64,000 nt of DNA, from the NCBI GenBank assembly GCA_944548615.1, contig OX155952.1, positions 31,388,278-31,452,277 on the forward strand, given 5' to 3'. Below the pieces are notes generated by a model. That model was not told the origin of the DNA, did no database searches, and worked only from the letters and a program-made list of their open reading frames with translations. The DNA is from Micropterix aruncella. Taxonomy: Eukaryota; Arthropoda; Insecta; Lepidoptera; Micropterigidae. The position numbers and the translations under genes are program-made. Position 1 is the first letter of the stretch, and each line of letters begins with the position of its first letter. Below, in pieces: positions 45,592 through 59,059 of the stretch.

Positions 45592-46439
45592 TGTAGTGGC
45601 AAATCCAGCGGTCAGCGGTTAAACCGATCGAAAATCTGCCACCTTATTTTAGGGTAGCCATAGAACGACAAGGTGCAATTTTGGTGGCACCCAGGGGTGA
45701 TGTGAACCGGCGTTTTACTGCCGATGGCACACCAGGTACTCGTAGAGGCGTGTCTCTCCTCGGCGAGTTGCGATACAAGGTGACCTTAAGTTCTTGTATC
45801 GTACGGTCTCCTTTTGCAGATTCCGCAGCGATCTCTTTTCCTATAAGATCGATCTAGTCTCCACTAGTTTGTAAATCTAGCCGCTCGCATAATTGAGGCA
45901 TCAAGGTATAAGCTGTTATTGTCGCTTACCGTTTGAAGAGCAGTACTGTCCTGCGAAGCGTAGATATCGTCGGGGTCGGGTTATAAACTCGGTCCTGTCG
46001 AAGTCTGGTCTCGCGAAGTTCTCTCTTGTGCACTCAATTATCGAAAGTTTTCCGAACACTGACTATTATTTTTGTCTCTACCGCTTGAAGGTTGAATAAA
46101 AAACTGTTTTCTTGTCACTTTATAATTCCACTTTCAATGTGGCTCAAATTAATTATAAATTCAATTATTTCTATTTGTTACATTGTGAAAGAATGAAAAT
46201 TTTAAAACAAAATATGTTACTTCTTTTTTTTTTTTTTGTTATTTTTTCTTGCCTCTTGTTTCCATGGTTTCTCTCGTTTCCATGGTTTCTTTAATATACT
46301 ATGTTAGTGATTCCCTTATTCAAAACTGTAGAATACATATATTCACGGCTTTGTTGTGTGGAATGTTTACGGTATTATGAATATTTTAATATTAATATTA
46401 TTGGTAGTTAATTCTAAATACAACTATTTTGCCGAGACA
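45592..46439 (-). repeat. Right LTR of the BEL/Pao element (5' LTR in element sense)
   Basis: 848 bp, same length and, as far as compared, the same sequence as 38969-39816. In element sense it would carry the promoter; no specific element is assigned. It is followed by the 'cctaa' duplication. Confidence 0.95.
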
Positions 46440-46444
46440 CCTAA
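46440..46444. repeat. Target-site duplication, right (BEL/Pao)
   Basis: 'cctaa', matching 38964-38968. Confidence 0.85.
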
Positions 46445-47369
46445 TATATCTATAATATATCATATATCTATATATCTATGTATCATTCTAATATGTCAAT
46501 ATAATATAATCAGTGCTAATAGTTTCGAGTGTTCGGGAATAGTTCGCCGCCGGACAGTCACAGAGAAGCATTTTATAGTTGCTCTGTTACGTAGCCAAGA
46601 TATCGCAGCACGACCAAGAACTTCTAAATCTGTTAGAAACATGCCCGCTAAAATAGGTAAACCTAGGGTAGAAGTGGTACGGTAAGCACTGCACATCCCA
46701 ATCAGGGGTAGACTTTCTGCTTCGTGAAGGACTCGTCAGCACAGTATACCGAGTTAGGCGTAAGTGATCTGGGGTAGGTACGAAAAGATCCTTTTAGTGC
46801 GGATCGCTGGAAATGGAATGTCTCATTCGGCGGTTTATCTGCCCAGAACCCAAAATAGGGTTCTGCCCTGAATATGCAATATTCAAAGTTCGGTAGTGTT
46901 TAAGAAAAGCAGCTTTATACGGTAAAGAAAGGCCTAAGAATGTCCTAAGAAAAGCAGGGATAGATAAATATTCTTCTTTACTCGGCTGCCTCCTAGCTTT
47001 ATACGTTAACAATGCAAATGTAAAACTGTCGGTTCCAACAGCTGTTATCTGTCATCTCATGACGCGGATGACATTAAAGGGATGCAAACAATGCCCCGGC
47101 AGGCCTGCAGGCGGACAGATACCGTCTCTGTCGTTGCGGCTATAAATAAACAAGCGTATCCGTTGGCATGCAGTCAGAGAAAAATAGTAAATAAAAAAAT
47201 ATATCAGCACGAAGAGTGCGAATATTATGTGAGTATTAACAAAGTTCGTTGACTTGAAAATCACTTGTTTCAAGACTCTAAGGAGAGTACGCAACTTGGA
47301 AGAATTCCATAGATTTCTCTAATTATGTGGTTTTCCATGTGTTGTTAGCACCAAAACCGCATTCATAAA
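46445..47369. other. DNA without a recognised gene
   Basis: A plus-strand frame over about 46520-46685 ('IVRRRTVTEKHFIVALLRSQ') has no recognised family. Nothing else was identified. Confidence 0.35.
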
Positions 47370-47640
47370 GGTTGTTGTTGTTAACGTGTCCGGGCCAGGT
47401 TAGGATACGTCTCTCCAAAAGTATGCTTTTGTAGGTCCTGGTGTGATGGGGTTTTGACGGCTACGGGCAGGATAGGAGGTGGTTTTCATCCTACAGCGTT
47501 CCACAGTCGCATATTGGATGCGCTATGTAGCTTCAGCGGACTGGATTGGCTCTACATCTTGTCACAGTGTCGTTTGGCCCGATGGTAGAAGGATTTGCCA
47601 GTGAGTTTAGACTCACCGGCTCCCGCTTGCTCATGATTTT
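47370..47640 (-). pseudogene. Possible LINE relic (C-terminal Cys/His segment)
   Basis: The minus strand contains 'LHSASNMRLW' / 'SAHPICDCGTL' depending on frame, followed by a basic and proline-rich piece, resembling the C-D-C-G segment after LINE reverse transcriptase. The match is weak and frames are broken. Confidence 0.35.
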
Positions 47641-48089
47641 ATTTTTTATTTTTTTAAATTTATTTTATTATGGAACCGAGCAGAACTACATGCAATGCAA
47701 TAAAAAACCTATTTAAAAGTGACAAAAATCCATTAATGTGATTCCGAATATAAAGTATACAAAATGAACGCAATATAATTTTATATTGTTTCCGCTTGAG
47801 AATGGGGGAAATCAGGATGGGAAGTGAGGTGAAGGAAGAGACAAAATAGATAAAAAAATATTATGTATGTATATAAATATATTTATATTTAATTTTAGGT
47901 ATGATATATAGGTATTATAATGAATATTCTTGAGATAAAATTATGTCCATGAACTAAATTAAATGAAATATAATATGTATAAATGTTTTGTGATCATCTA
48001 GATAGACTCTAGATTTTTTTATTGAGTTCTTATAAGAGGTTGATCGTAGACTAGACAGTCGAAAATGTGCACAATCTTCGAGGAGGTTT
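47641..48089. other. AT-rich DNA, nothing recognised
   Basis: No feature identified. Confidence 0.4.
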
Positions 48090-48560
48090 CAGGAACCCTT
48101 AACCGTTAACTGAGAGAGGACGCAGTGGAATTCAGGGAAACGCGGAAGCAGGCATAATCGCGAGAAAGGGCTCGGAGGTAGCTGCAATCGGACCTGAACT
48201 TCATCGATACATTATGAACCCATACATCGGTGCTGAACCTATACTGCCGCTAGCAGAGGGGTAGACGAGAACGGTTCTGCAAGAAAGGATGAGAGGATGG
48301 GTGGACTAGATATCGAGAACAGCAAACTTCAGACAGGCAAAGAGAGTTATTGTAAGTCCCGACCTCCAACTGTTTGACTGAGGTATTACTTTGGGCCTCT
48401 CTGGGACAAACCTTCGGCTAGCAGTGTGCATGCTCACTGCAGAGCGTTGTAGGCTTAACAGACAACAACACATTCTGAGCATCGCAGATAGGAAAACTTG
48501 TCGGGGCTTCGAAATGGAGCAATATACATAGAAATATGTGATCTGCAAATAGCATTTCTC
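48090..48560 (+). pseudogene. LINE relic: end of RNase H and C-terminal segment (I type)
   Basis: Broken plus-strand frames give 'REKGSEVAAIGPELHRYI', then 'VLQERMRGWVD', 'TANFRQAKRVIVSPDLQLFD' and 'GTNLRLAVCMLTAERCRLNR' with 'ADRKTCRGFE'. This is the usual order after LINE RNase H (W-x-x-x...R-Q-A-K, then L-L-T-G-H-C-x-L-N, then Cys). The minus-strand 167-codon frame over 48418-48921 is a shadow or chance. Confidence 0.62.
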
Positions 48561-50160
48561 GTGAGCTAGCTGCAGAACCTGTAGGCAAAAAAGTATACAC
48601 AGGGTCAGGTACAAAACCTCCACATGGAGAGCCAAACTGCAAAGGTAATACGGTGTTTAATCGCAGCCCCGGATCTGGAGGGGGGGGGGGAGCAAACCAG
48701 GGTACCTGCCCCAGGCGGCAATCAAAGGGGGCACCAAATTCACGTGTTTGAAAAAAACTTGTATCACTAAAGCGCCTAGCATCAAGTGCGCGTCGTACTG
48801 TCGACTGTTCATTTGATTTTGGAAAGCATCCTAAGGTGATTTTTGAACGCGTGCGCAATGGGTGAGATGTCTCGGCCAGGGTAATTCCTCCCCACAGACA
48901 TCTATACGAGTATAGCGACACAGCCGAACGTCGAACGACGGTCGGTATTTATGTGAGTGATTACTTATGCTATTTAGTAATTAGCGTTGGTTTTCTTTTT
49001 AACACGCTTTTATTAGGTCGACCTGTATGTAACTAACTATGTAATGGAATCTAAGGTAACTAATTTAACCATCTTCCAAGGATCGTAGCATCATGAAAAT
49101 TGGCAGCTGTATATATGTAGTTCTTATGACAATACAATAATATGGTACTGTCGAACTGACCTGATGATGGAGTCGGAAGATATGAACTGGAACTTCATAC
49201 ATCGTGTTCATTAGCTGTGTTTGGACTTGTTAGAATACACTATCATAGCTGTGTTTGGACTTGTTAGAAAAGTCTTGGAATGAACTTTGACCACGATTAG
49301 GTTTCAAGGTCTGATGATGTGGTTTTACGTGCATTTATAAAAGCGTGTTTTTAGTGTTTTTTTAAAAACTATTAATTTATTTAACAAAAACTTTCAAAAG
49401 TGTCACTATAATTATTAATTTATGTAGTAGTATATTCTTCTGCAGAAATGAATGCTCGACGTGTAAAGCTGTAGCAAGATTGAATTGTAATTTTTGCTGG
49501 GACTTAAGGATTGAAGGTGTGTGCACAGTCTGGCTTGTTCGAGGTCTACTATGTCTATATTAATGTCATAAGAAAAGTTATCAGAAAAAAGGTAATCAAG
49601 AGCGCACAATTATTTATTTAAGGGTTCTTATTCCCCGGTCACAAAAAATCCTACCAGTATCCACATCCTATATTTGTTTCGTCTGTTTTAAAAAAAATCA
49701 GTAATCTCACATTCAGGAGGGGGGGGGGGTCGTAGAAACGGGGCTGTTCAATGGCAATGATGCAACCCTCACAGACGTATAAAGTTAGATTCTCGCTTTA
49801 TACTTTCGCTTATAGTGTTGATATTTCAATCGTTATCAAATGAAACGTTCTGATTTAACAGTGTTTTTATTGTCTTTTATTTCTCTTTTTTATGCATTGT
49901 CACCGTCACATCCGCCCGTCGGGCACCGGTTGTCTGCCATTGTAATGTAACTCCCTAATGTATTGTGACGAATAAATAGTTTGATAAATTGCAATTTCAA
50001 CGCCCCCTTTGTTCAACTGTCATCCTCCACAATCGTTCGGGACGTCATGCTTGCCCCGTTTCTCGAATGTTACATACAAGTCACACATTCATTAATACAT
50101 TTTCGCCGATATGTGAAAATCTGAAGTTGCATGTGTTTCTCAAAAATAAAGTCACAAGAC
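48561..50160. other. DNA without a recognised gene
   Basis: G-runs of about 10-12 bases lie at 48679-48690 and 49720-49729. A single unit related to the 30250 tandem repeat lies at about 49126-49250, with 'tagctgtgtttggacttgtt' duplicated at 49210-49267. A compact 'cacatccgcccgtcgggcac' piece near 49907 is unexplained. Confidence 0.45.
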
Positions 50161-50164
50161 ACGG

Positions 50165-50430
50165 CCCGGTGGCATAGTGGTTAAGCCGCCTGATCTTACA
50201 TTGTAAGGTCCTGGGTTCGATTTCCGGCTGGGGTCACCAATTTCCGTTGGGATAAAATTAACGTAATTGCATTATCAATTCTGTCGATCGAATGCAATAA
50301 CAAGACAAACACTTACACGCATGTTACACGCACATATACGTCATAGTAGGGTTGGTTGTAAGAGATTGTCAAATGTCAATAAACCCGCCCATTGTGATTT
50401 CACAATAAAGAGTAGAAACAAACAAATAAG
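50165..50430 (+). mobile_element. tRNA-derived SINE, full copy
   Basis: The head 'ggtggcatagtggttaagcc' and 'gggttcgatttccgg', body 'ttctgtcgatcgaatgcaat', near-terminal hairpin 'attgtgatttcacaat' and tail 'aaacaaacaaa' match the 21233 copy. Confidence 0.88.
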
Positions 50431-50544
50431 CAAGGCCTATACAACCACTAAATTTTTACTAATTCACAAGTGACATTTTGACAGATTCACTCTTGTGACA
50501 TTCAAATGTTTTAAGTTTCACCCAACCCCAGAGGTGGGTGAACT

Positions 50545-51895
<1,351 letters not shown>

Positions 51896-53390
51896 AATAA
51901 TTCCATTGATGATTATTTAGGCGCTAAATTAGTCACATCTAAATCTATGACGTTGAGAATATCTATCAAGAATTTTGTCAGATAATCGAGTTTAGTATGA
52001 CTTTTTTTTGTTATTCATTAAAATAGAATTATTTCCTTAAAATATCGAATATTGAACTATTCAAACTGTATGTATTTATCGTGCTGCAGTAGACGCTCGA
52101 TTTTGCATATTTAAGTACGACACAACAGTCTTTTCTGGACTACCAATGACGACTCAAATTATACTGGCTTTTCCGCATTATAAAGCGTTGAGATTCAGTG
52201 CAATGGTGCCACTGTTATAACATTACTTGTAATGGCGTTACGTCTAATGAAAAATTTACTCAAAATAAACGATTTACTCGCAATAATGATCATATAACCT
52301 AGTAAGTTCAGTATTATTTATAATTCCCCACTTTATTAGCTATCTGGAACAAAATAAAACAGAATTCTATCTGAAAAACAACTTTAGCTATGAAAGGTTA
52401 AACACCACTACAACCTGACTGACACCCCGATTCGAGTTAATGAATAGAGTTTTGTGCCTAACAGAACGAGTTTGAAATACAACTCGTAAATGGAAACACA
52501 TAAGAGTAATCAAAATTACCACGTGGGAATATTAATGCCACGGATATTGCTAATTTCACGTGGGACTATAATACGACACAACAGTCTTTTCTGGACTACT
52601 AATGACGGCTCGATTAATACTGGCGTTTCCGAATTATAAAGCGTTAGGATCCAGTGCAATCGTAATACTGTTATTACATTACTTGTAATGGCATTACGTC
52701 TAAAAAAAAATTACGATACCTGGCTTTCTTACACAAGCATGGCGTAATATATATACATATTAACGAATGCAACATTATTATTAGCAATTTCCGTTTTACC
52801 TTTGCGACTGAAAAAAATATTATTCTCCGAGTACCGCTTCTTTTCAGACAATTGATAGTTTTTTACAATAACGCCACGCAGACTTGTGAATATTTTTCAT
52901 AGTTATGACTTGTTTCCGCTAGTGTAATTGTTTTCTGAGAAAAACTAGTACTAGTGGATTTGTAACTACATGCACACACTCGTACTAGTAAAATTGTAAC
53001 TTTGTGACTTATTACTTTCGAGAAGCAGGGCCCTGGGTCTTGATATTTTCATTTGTAATAATACAACGTATATTACTTATTCCTGGAGTAATTAAGTAGG
53101 ATTGACTTTCAGTCCGCTTCAAGTACACGCAAAACTAATTCACATAATAGAGGACCGTTAGTGTGATTAACTCGAGTGCCTTGCATTTATTTGATTGAGA
53201 TTTGAAAGATGAGTATGTACGTCAGCGTCATTGGTTACGGACGATTAATCCTGCGCATGCGCCATGCAATTTAAACCTAACCTAGTTTTAGGATAATGTT
53301 TACTTATATGCAAGGTTTTGTATAGCTAACCTTGAAATACCTGAAGGTGGCAAGCCAAAGCCGAAAATAGCGACTGAAAAGCATTTTATT
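51896..53390. other. AT-rich DNA with a 150-bp direct duplication
   Basis: About 52111-52260 and 52569-52715 are diverged direct copies ('acgacacaacagtcttttct', 'ttataaagcgtt', 'cattacttgtaatggc'). No coding sequence recognised. Confidence 0.55.
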
Positions 53391-54416
53391 TTTGGTCGGT
53401 TGACGTTAGATCAGCGGTGGCCAACTCGCAGCACGGGTGCCACTTATAGTGGTATGCGGCACGCGGAGATGTTTCTTATGGCATGCGGACACCATGTTTT
53501 ACACGACTGCCCAATAAAAAAGGGGTGTTGTAATGTGTTCAGGGCTCATCTACGTATGTTTCTCGTTTCTTTATTCCACCATAACTTCAAAACGCTCAAA
53601 CTGATTTAGAAGTATGTGGATTTAGAGAGTGGACCGGGATCACCAGTACGGAACAGCTCTTCCGGATGGCGCAAGACCGACAAAAGTATTCAGAGCTAAC
53701 GGCCAACCTCCAGTAATGGAGAGGCACTTCAGGAGGTAAAGGTATCGTTAGAATCGTTATGTCATCTCGAGTTTCATTGCGTACCATAACTATCTAAATA
53801 TCAAGTAAATAGTTGTCTAAATGTCAAAATCTCCAAATGCAAATAAATTAACATGAATGTTTCTTGTTTAGTGTTAAATCAAAGGCCTGATTGAGTACAT
53901 TCCGAAATATAATTTTATTTGTTTTTAATATAATAAAAAAAAAAAAAAAAAAAATAGTTATGTATGGATAAATATACAAACCACAAATATTTCATAAATA
54001 ACCCGTAATAAAAATAAATATAATAACAGTAGTTCAATTTTGTAACGGCAGTCTATTTTTTATTCCTTTCAATTTGTTGACTTGTAATTTAGCTAATGGC
54101 TATGGAACAGTAGAACAAATATGTATTTTGTCATATTGTTATGGGTCGGCTGCCTCCTAAAATAGACGATATAGTCCTTAAAATAGACGATACTTTAAGT
54201 AATAATGTTATTATTGTAAGTATATTTTGACTATTACTGAGGATTACTTAAATTTTATTATATTTCTAAATTTGCTAATTATTAAGAGTTCATATATTTT
54301 TATAACATTTTGTTTCCAATTTTATGTCGGTAATTAATGTATTACGATTAGGTACGATAATGTTTAAAAGATATTTCAAAATGATAACGATTATAATAAA
54401 TTGTGTTATCGTAAAA
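53391..54416. other. DNA without a recognised gene; 21-base A run
   Basis: 'agcggtggccaactcg' at about 53413 looks like one end of a hAT-type element without a partner. A run of A at 53935-53955 may be the tail of a retroposed sequence. Confidence 0.4.
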
Positions 54417-54637
54417 GTTCATAATGGGCGGGTTTATATTATTATGACAATCTCTTACAACCAACCATATTATGAATTATGTGTAAGTATGTATGTGGGC
54501 ATGTAACATTTTATATTAGTGAATGTCTTGTTATTGTATTTTATCGACAGAATTCAATTGCGATTCCGTTAATTTCATCCTAACGGAAAATGGTTACCCA
54601 GCAATTGCCTGCTTTAGCTCAGGCGGCAGCATAGTTA
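54417..54637 (-). mobile_element. tRNA-derived SINE, diverged, minus strand
   Basis: It reads, reversed, the body of the SINE family: 'gggcgggtttat', 'caatctcttacaaccaacca', 'tcgacagaattcaat' and 'ccgttaatttcatcctaacg'. The tRNA-like head is degraded. Confidence 0.8.
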
Positions 54638-54659
54638 GGTTTTGACTACTGTAAATTAT

Positions 54660-55300
54660 AATTATGGTACGTTTGAAAATGAATAAATACATTTGAATTT
54701 GAATTTTGTTACAGATTGCTGCGAGCAAGAAAGTTAGTACCAACCTAAGTAAAAAAAATGCAAATTATCTAGCTTTGGCGGTCTCGTGCCATGCACGGCG
54801 CGGCCCTGGCTAGGCGTGCATCAACTAGTAACAATGTTAGAGAACCCAGGAAGGGAGAGAAGGTAATTACCGCAAGCTGGCATGTCGGCAGAGCTGCAAA
54901 ATTTAAATAAAATAATAATCTCTGATCAGTTCATATTGAAAAGTGCTTACAGTATGTTAAATGTTTACTCTATTAACAACCTAAATATAACACTGCTGGT
55001 ATAGTTACTAGCGTTAACAATATAGTTTTATAATTACGAGTACATGGAAAATCAAGAAAACCATGCCTTGGTATGCAAGGGCGTAATAATTTATTAAAAT
55101 CGTTTTCGAACCAGTATGTAAAGAACTAACGATTATACAATGTTGGTATTCCTATAAATCGAGTGCTCCGCTTGTTTTAAAGCGGGAAAATTACATTTTA
55201 TTTCATATTTCATATCGTATAATTCAAATCTAGCAAAAATAATCATCAAATTAAAAATAAATCAACAAATGGGTTCTTCCCAATTCCATGCAACCTGTGG
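54660..55300. other. DNA without a recognised gene
   Basis: At 54700-54850 a 'tttgttacag' block precedes a short open plus-strand frame that stops after about 31 codons. No family is recognised and no exon is called. Confidence 0.35.
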
Positions 55301-56511
55301 CCCGTCACCATTTTCCGTTAGGATAAGATTATTGGAATTGCATTTCAATTCTGTCGATCGATTGCAATAACAAGACACTTACTTACAGCCGTATTCACAG
55401 TCGATACTTAAGTACACCTTAAGGGAACACTCACTCGAGTGACACTCAAGTACCACCCTCAAATTTGCTATTCATAGTCGTTACTTAAGGGCTCCCTTCA
55501 GTGAGTATGCACTTAAGGGACCCTCAAGCAATTGGATTCATTTCTAATTCGAAACTAATACATTCCTATTACACGGTCTATAGAGTTTTCGTTGTCTTTG
55601 AACAAAATGATTGTGCTCTATTGTTGAAAAAACCCGTCGGTGCATCAGCTGTTGTCACTGACGTTTGCTCGACGTCGGAGTATTTTTCTTGTCGGTTTCT
55701 TGATCGATTTCCTCGATGCGCTCCTTTTGTTAGTTCGCCCCGAATTTCGATGCAGAATTTCTTTACCTAGGAATTAGCAAAAAATATGGGTAGAAATAAT
55801 AGCTGTGGTTGGCATTGTATGGCTAATTATTTATTGCCGGTGGTAAAGAATTTCAGTGCCAGCACCAACTGCATCAGGCGGAATCGGAAATCCGCGGTTT
55901 TCGTTAAAACCCAACAGAATCAGAAAACATTTGAATGGCGAGGCGGAAATGTTTTTTAAACTCTCCAGGAAAGTAGAAATCAAGGAGATTGTTGAAATCC
56001 CTTACGTAACGACGCGTGCGACGCGGTAAATACAGCTTTTAATATCGGTCAAATCATTATAAACCATAGAGTTATAGAAATAATGGATTTAATTCACAAA
56101 AAAACACGCTTTAATTAGTGGAATACTCAACGCGCACTCGCCAAAGTGAGCTCGAGACCACACTTGAATTTGACAGTTCAAAACTTGTGAAATGTCGGCC
56201 ATTTTAGCTTCCTCGACACTCAAGTATTGTCTCTGAATACAAAAATGAATGGAAGATGCCTCCCTTAAGGGCACACTCGAGTAGCCTACTTGAGTGCTTA
56301 CTTAAGTATGGTTTCTGAATAGTAATCTGACAAGTTAGGGCACACTTGAGTTGAGGGACCCCTTGAGTGCCGACTCTGAATACGGCTGTTACTCACATGT
56401 TACACGCACACATAGATATAAACACTTAATAGTAGGGTTGGTTGGAAGAGCTTGTCGTATGATAATAAACCTGCCCATTGTGAAAAATCACAATAAAGAG
56501 TAGAAATATCT
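55301..56511 (+). mobile_element. tRNA-derived SINE split by a Harbinger-like MITE
   Basis: The SINE body is present at 55301-55385 ('accattttccgtta', 'ttctgtcgatcgattgcaat', 'caagacac') and continues at 56389-56511 ('catgttacacgcacacatag' to 'caataaagagtagaaa'). The 1003-bp MITE between them is bracketed by TTA. The tRNA-like head is missing. Confidence 0.85.
55386..56388. mobile_element. Harbinger-like nonautonomous element with TTA duplication
   Basis: 1003 bp with inverted ends 'cagccgtattcacagtcg' and 'cgactctgaatacggctg' and further inverted blocks ('acttaagtacacc', 'cactcgagtgacactcaag' versus the right side). It is flanked by TTA (55383-55385, 56389-56391), and the SINE sequence is continuous across it. 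A TTA duplication and 5'-C...G-3' ends fit PIF/Harbinger. An 89-codon frame inside shows no recognised domain. Confidence 0.85.
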
Positions 56512-58329
56512 ATTTAGGCTTACGCCTGTAGGTACCTACGCTGATGTGCGATTTACGACGTAATTTAAATTGCGAGCTGACATAGAGTTTATGTAGAGGT
56601 TTTAAGACATACGAACACAATATATTTATTACATATTTAAATTTTAACAATAATAATAATAATAACAATAATAGAGCTATTGCCATCTTTCATAAATATA
56701 ATATTTTAAACAAAATAAACTACAATGGGCAGTTCTTCCTCCGTTTCAGAAGGCCCCAACTCCAATAGCAATTTATTAATTCTAGTTTTGAAACTATGAA
56801 TATCTATATAAATAGAAATAAAATACTGTTCGTTGGTAATTACATATTAGGTTGAACGGCTGAACCGATTTGGTATTTTTTTTTCTTTTAAAATGTTCAT
56901 AATAGTCCAAATAAGATCCTAACGGAAAGGAAAATTGGTAAAGTTTCCTGGAAAATTGGAAACATACTAGGTTGATATTTTTTTAGTGCTGATTGCTATG
57001 CTCTCGGCATGGAAATATTTTATCTAATGTATAAAATTGAAAAAAAACTGGATCTTGAGAAAAATCCGGAAAAACGCATTCCAGCCAAAATTAAAATAAA
57101 ATAACAATTTTCTACTTTTACGTTGTGCGATCTGTCCAACAAATGTACTTATTTTAGTTATATTCCAATTTATTTATTTCGGTATTGATGTGTAGGGGGG
57201 GGGGGGGGTGATAGGTTTGGTGCTTGGGGTGTCGTCTGATTGCTGGGAAAGTCTTGGGGTGACACAACCGATTTTTTACTTTGTTTACTTATTCCAATAT
57301 CTCCACAAATTCACAAAAAGATCAATAATAAATTTATTGAAATTTGGACAGTACAATGTCGGTCGGGTCAGCTAGTTATAGGTTTTCCAAATTTATTGTA
57401 CCTACATTCGGGAGTATTCTACCACCAAGCCTGCCTTTGTGCGAATGTCGTTCTTATCCGACGTATCACAAAATTTATTCAGCTCATGTAGTTTTTATTT
57501 GCTGGATGCGTACTTAGTAATTTCTGGGTTTATGAAAATAAACTAGCAGCTGTGTATCGAATATTTGCCTTAAATCAAGTACATGCAATTTGTTAAATAG
57601 AATTAAGAGAATTATAAAAGCAGTTGCATATTTCATGCGATATTAACCCTCTTTGTAGATATGACAACTATTTATCAGAAACTGGCCCGCATGTCTTATC
57701 TAAGATTTGACATAGGTTAATGTCTGTCTAATGCCGTTTTGCCACTTTAACATAGGCCTATCCTGCAATAAAAGCAAAATGATAATGGTATAATTTCATA
57801 AAGGAAAATCTCATTTTCCCCCAGATGTCGTAATTATCTCATTTTTCTCGGATTTCCCATTTTCCTGCGATAATTATTTTTCTCGATGGTATCTTATTTA
57901 TGGAGATCATACGCAGCTGGCAAATAATAATGAAACGCTCGTATAGTCAATGGAAATAAAAGGAAACGGCCATTTGAAATGAATACGTCAGTCTTTTGAT
58001 CTCCGATGGTCTGTTCTAGACACGTTGTGTTTAGATAATGATTTTTGACTGTGAAGTGTAGATGCTAATGATGATATCTGCTGATTGATGTTTGATTGAA
58101 TCTGAAAGCGATTGAAATCGTTGCTTACAAACAATGTGGTGATTCGCAATCGCTTCGTTTACACTAAATATTTAGGCAAGTCAAATCAAATCGATGACTT
58201 TATTAATACATAGATCACACACACTAACTAAACGTTTCCGGAACTGGCCTTTTACATAAACTATTTTAAAAAAATACAACATTTGAAATTGCAACTATTA
58301 GGATGTAGAACAAAGTTTGTCTCATTGAT
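56512..58329. other. AT-rich DNA with a common repeat fragment
   Basis: At about 56810-56945, 'gaacggctgaaccgattt' belongs to a widespread insect repeat pattern. A G run of 14 lies at 57196-57209. No gene recognised. Confidence 0.45.
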
Positions 58330-58344
58330 TTGTCATTTGTTATT

Positions 58345-59015
58345 CAGGGAGCTAATGGGCCCATCTGAGTTGGCCACAAAGACCCATTCTGTTCAGGGTT
58401 GGTCACACTCACGGGTCAACACCCATCCAGCGGCCTCCACGCATGAAGTGCGAGCCCGGGCAGGACTCTGGCCTTAGGGCTAGTTTCCTTTGGGAATCAA
58501 TCTTCTAACGCTCCTGGACGGTCTGTGCACCATGCGGCGTAAGCCAATCGACTGTGCACTCTGACTAACAGTCGGGGGAGTCTGGAAGCAGTACTGTTTC
58601 CTATAGAGCGGGGGTGGTTGCGGACCTTACGGCGACTGCTCTTGAAACGACCATCGGCTACCCGATTCTGGGTGAACAGCCGGGCAAAGGATGCCGTGGT
58701 CCGCGATAGATTCGGTATACACCGTTTCACCGCTTCGTAAGGGAGAGGACCGCGCAAACGACCTCAAACTCGTAACCTTTCGAGAGACCGGAGTAATCTG
58801 GTCGCAATTGGAAGTAAGGGCGTGAGTGTAAGTCCGCTGGGTAACACACCTAGTTATCTCGCGGTTAAGGCGTTGGCCTCTTACGGGCATGTGACGAAGC
58901 TTGACGGTGGACTGTTTTGTCCAAGTCTTCTGCGTTCCCTTCACGGGAGATAGAACGACTAATCGTTAAAACTTCCTGAGGTAACGGGTTCGCCCGTTGT
59001 AGTTGACAACTCTAG
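58345..59015 (-). mobile_element. Noncoding retroposon, subfamily A, copy 3
   Basis: 671 bp, the reverse complement of copies at 2413 and 22218, flanked by the exact 15-bp repeat 'ttgtcatttgttatt' (58330-58344 and 59016-59030). Read on the minus strand it starts 'ctagagttgtcaactacaac' and ends 'cccattagctccctg'. No ORF shared with the other copies, no poly-A tail, no inverted ends. Confidence 0.86.
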
Positions 59016-59059
59016 TTGTCATTTGTTATTACATTGTGACGTCATTTTAAAATTTACGT

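Larger units (their letters stand above)
38969..46439 (-). mobile_element. Complete BEL/Pao LTR retrotransposon
   Basis: The 7471-bp element has two 848-bp LTRs (TG...CA), a 5-bp target duplication, a tRNA-Tyr primer-binding site, one long gag-pol ORF and a polypurine tract, all on the minus strand. There is no envelope frame. The LTRs look identical and the ORF is intact, so the insertion is recent and the copy may still be active (inference). It is clearly richer in GC than its surroundings. Confidence 0.95.

Noticed and set aside
48418..48921. 167-codon minus-strand frame
   Set aside because: It overlaps a plus-strand LINE relic, has no recognised domain, and its proline run comes from a G-rich tract; chance is more likely.
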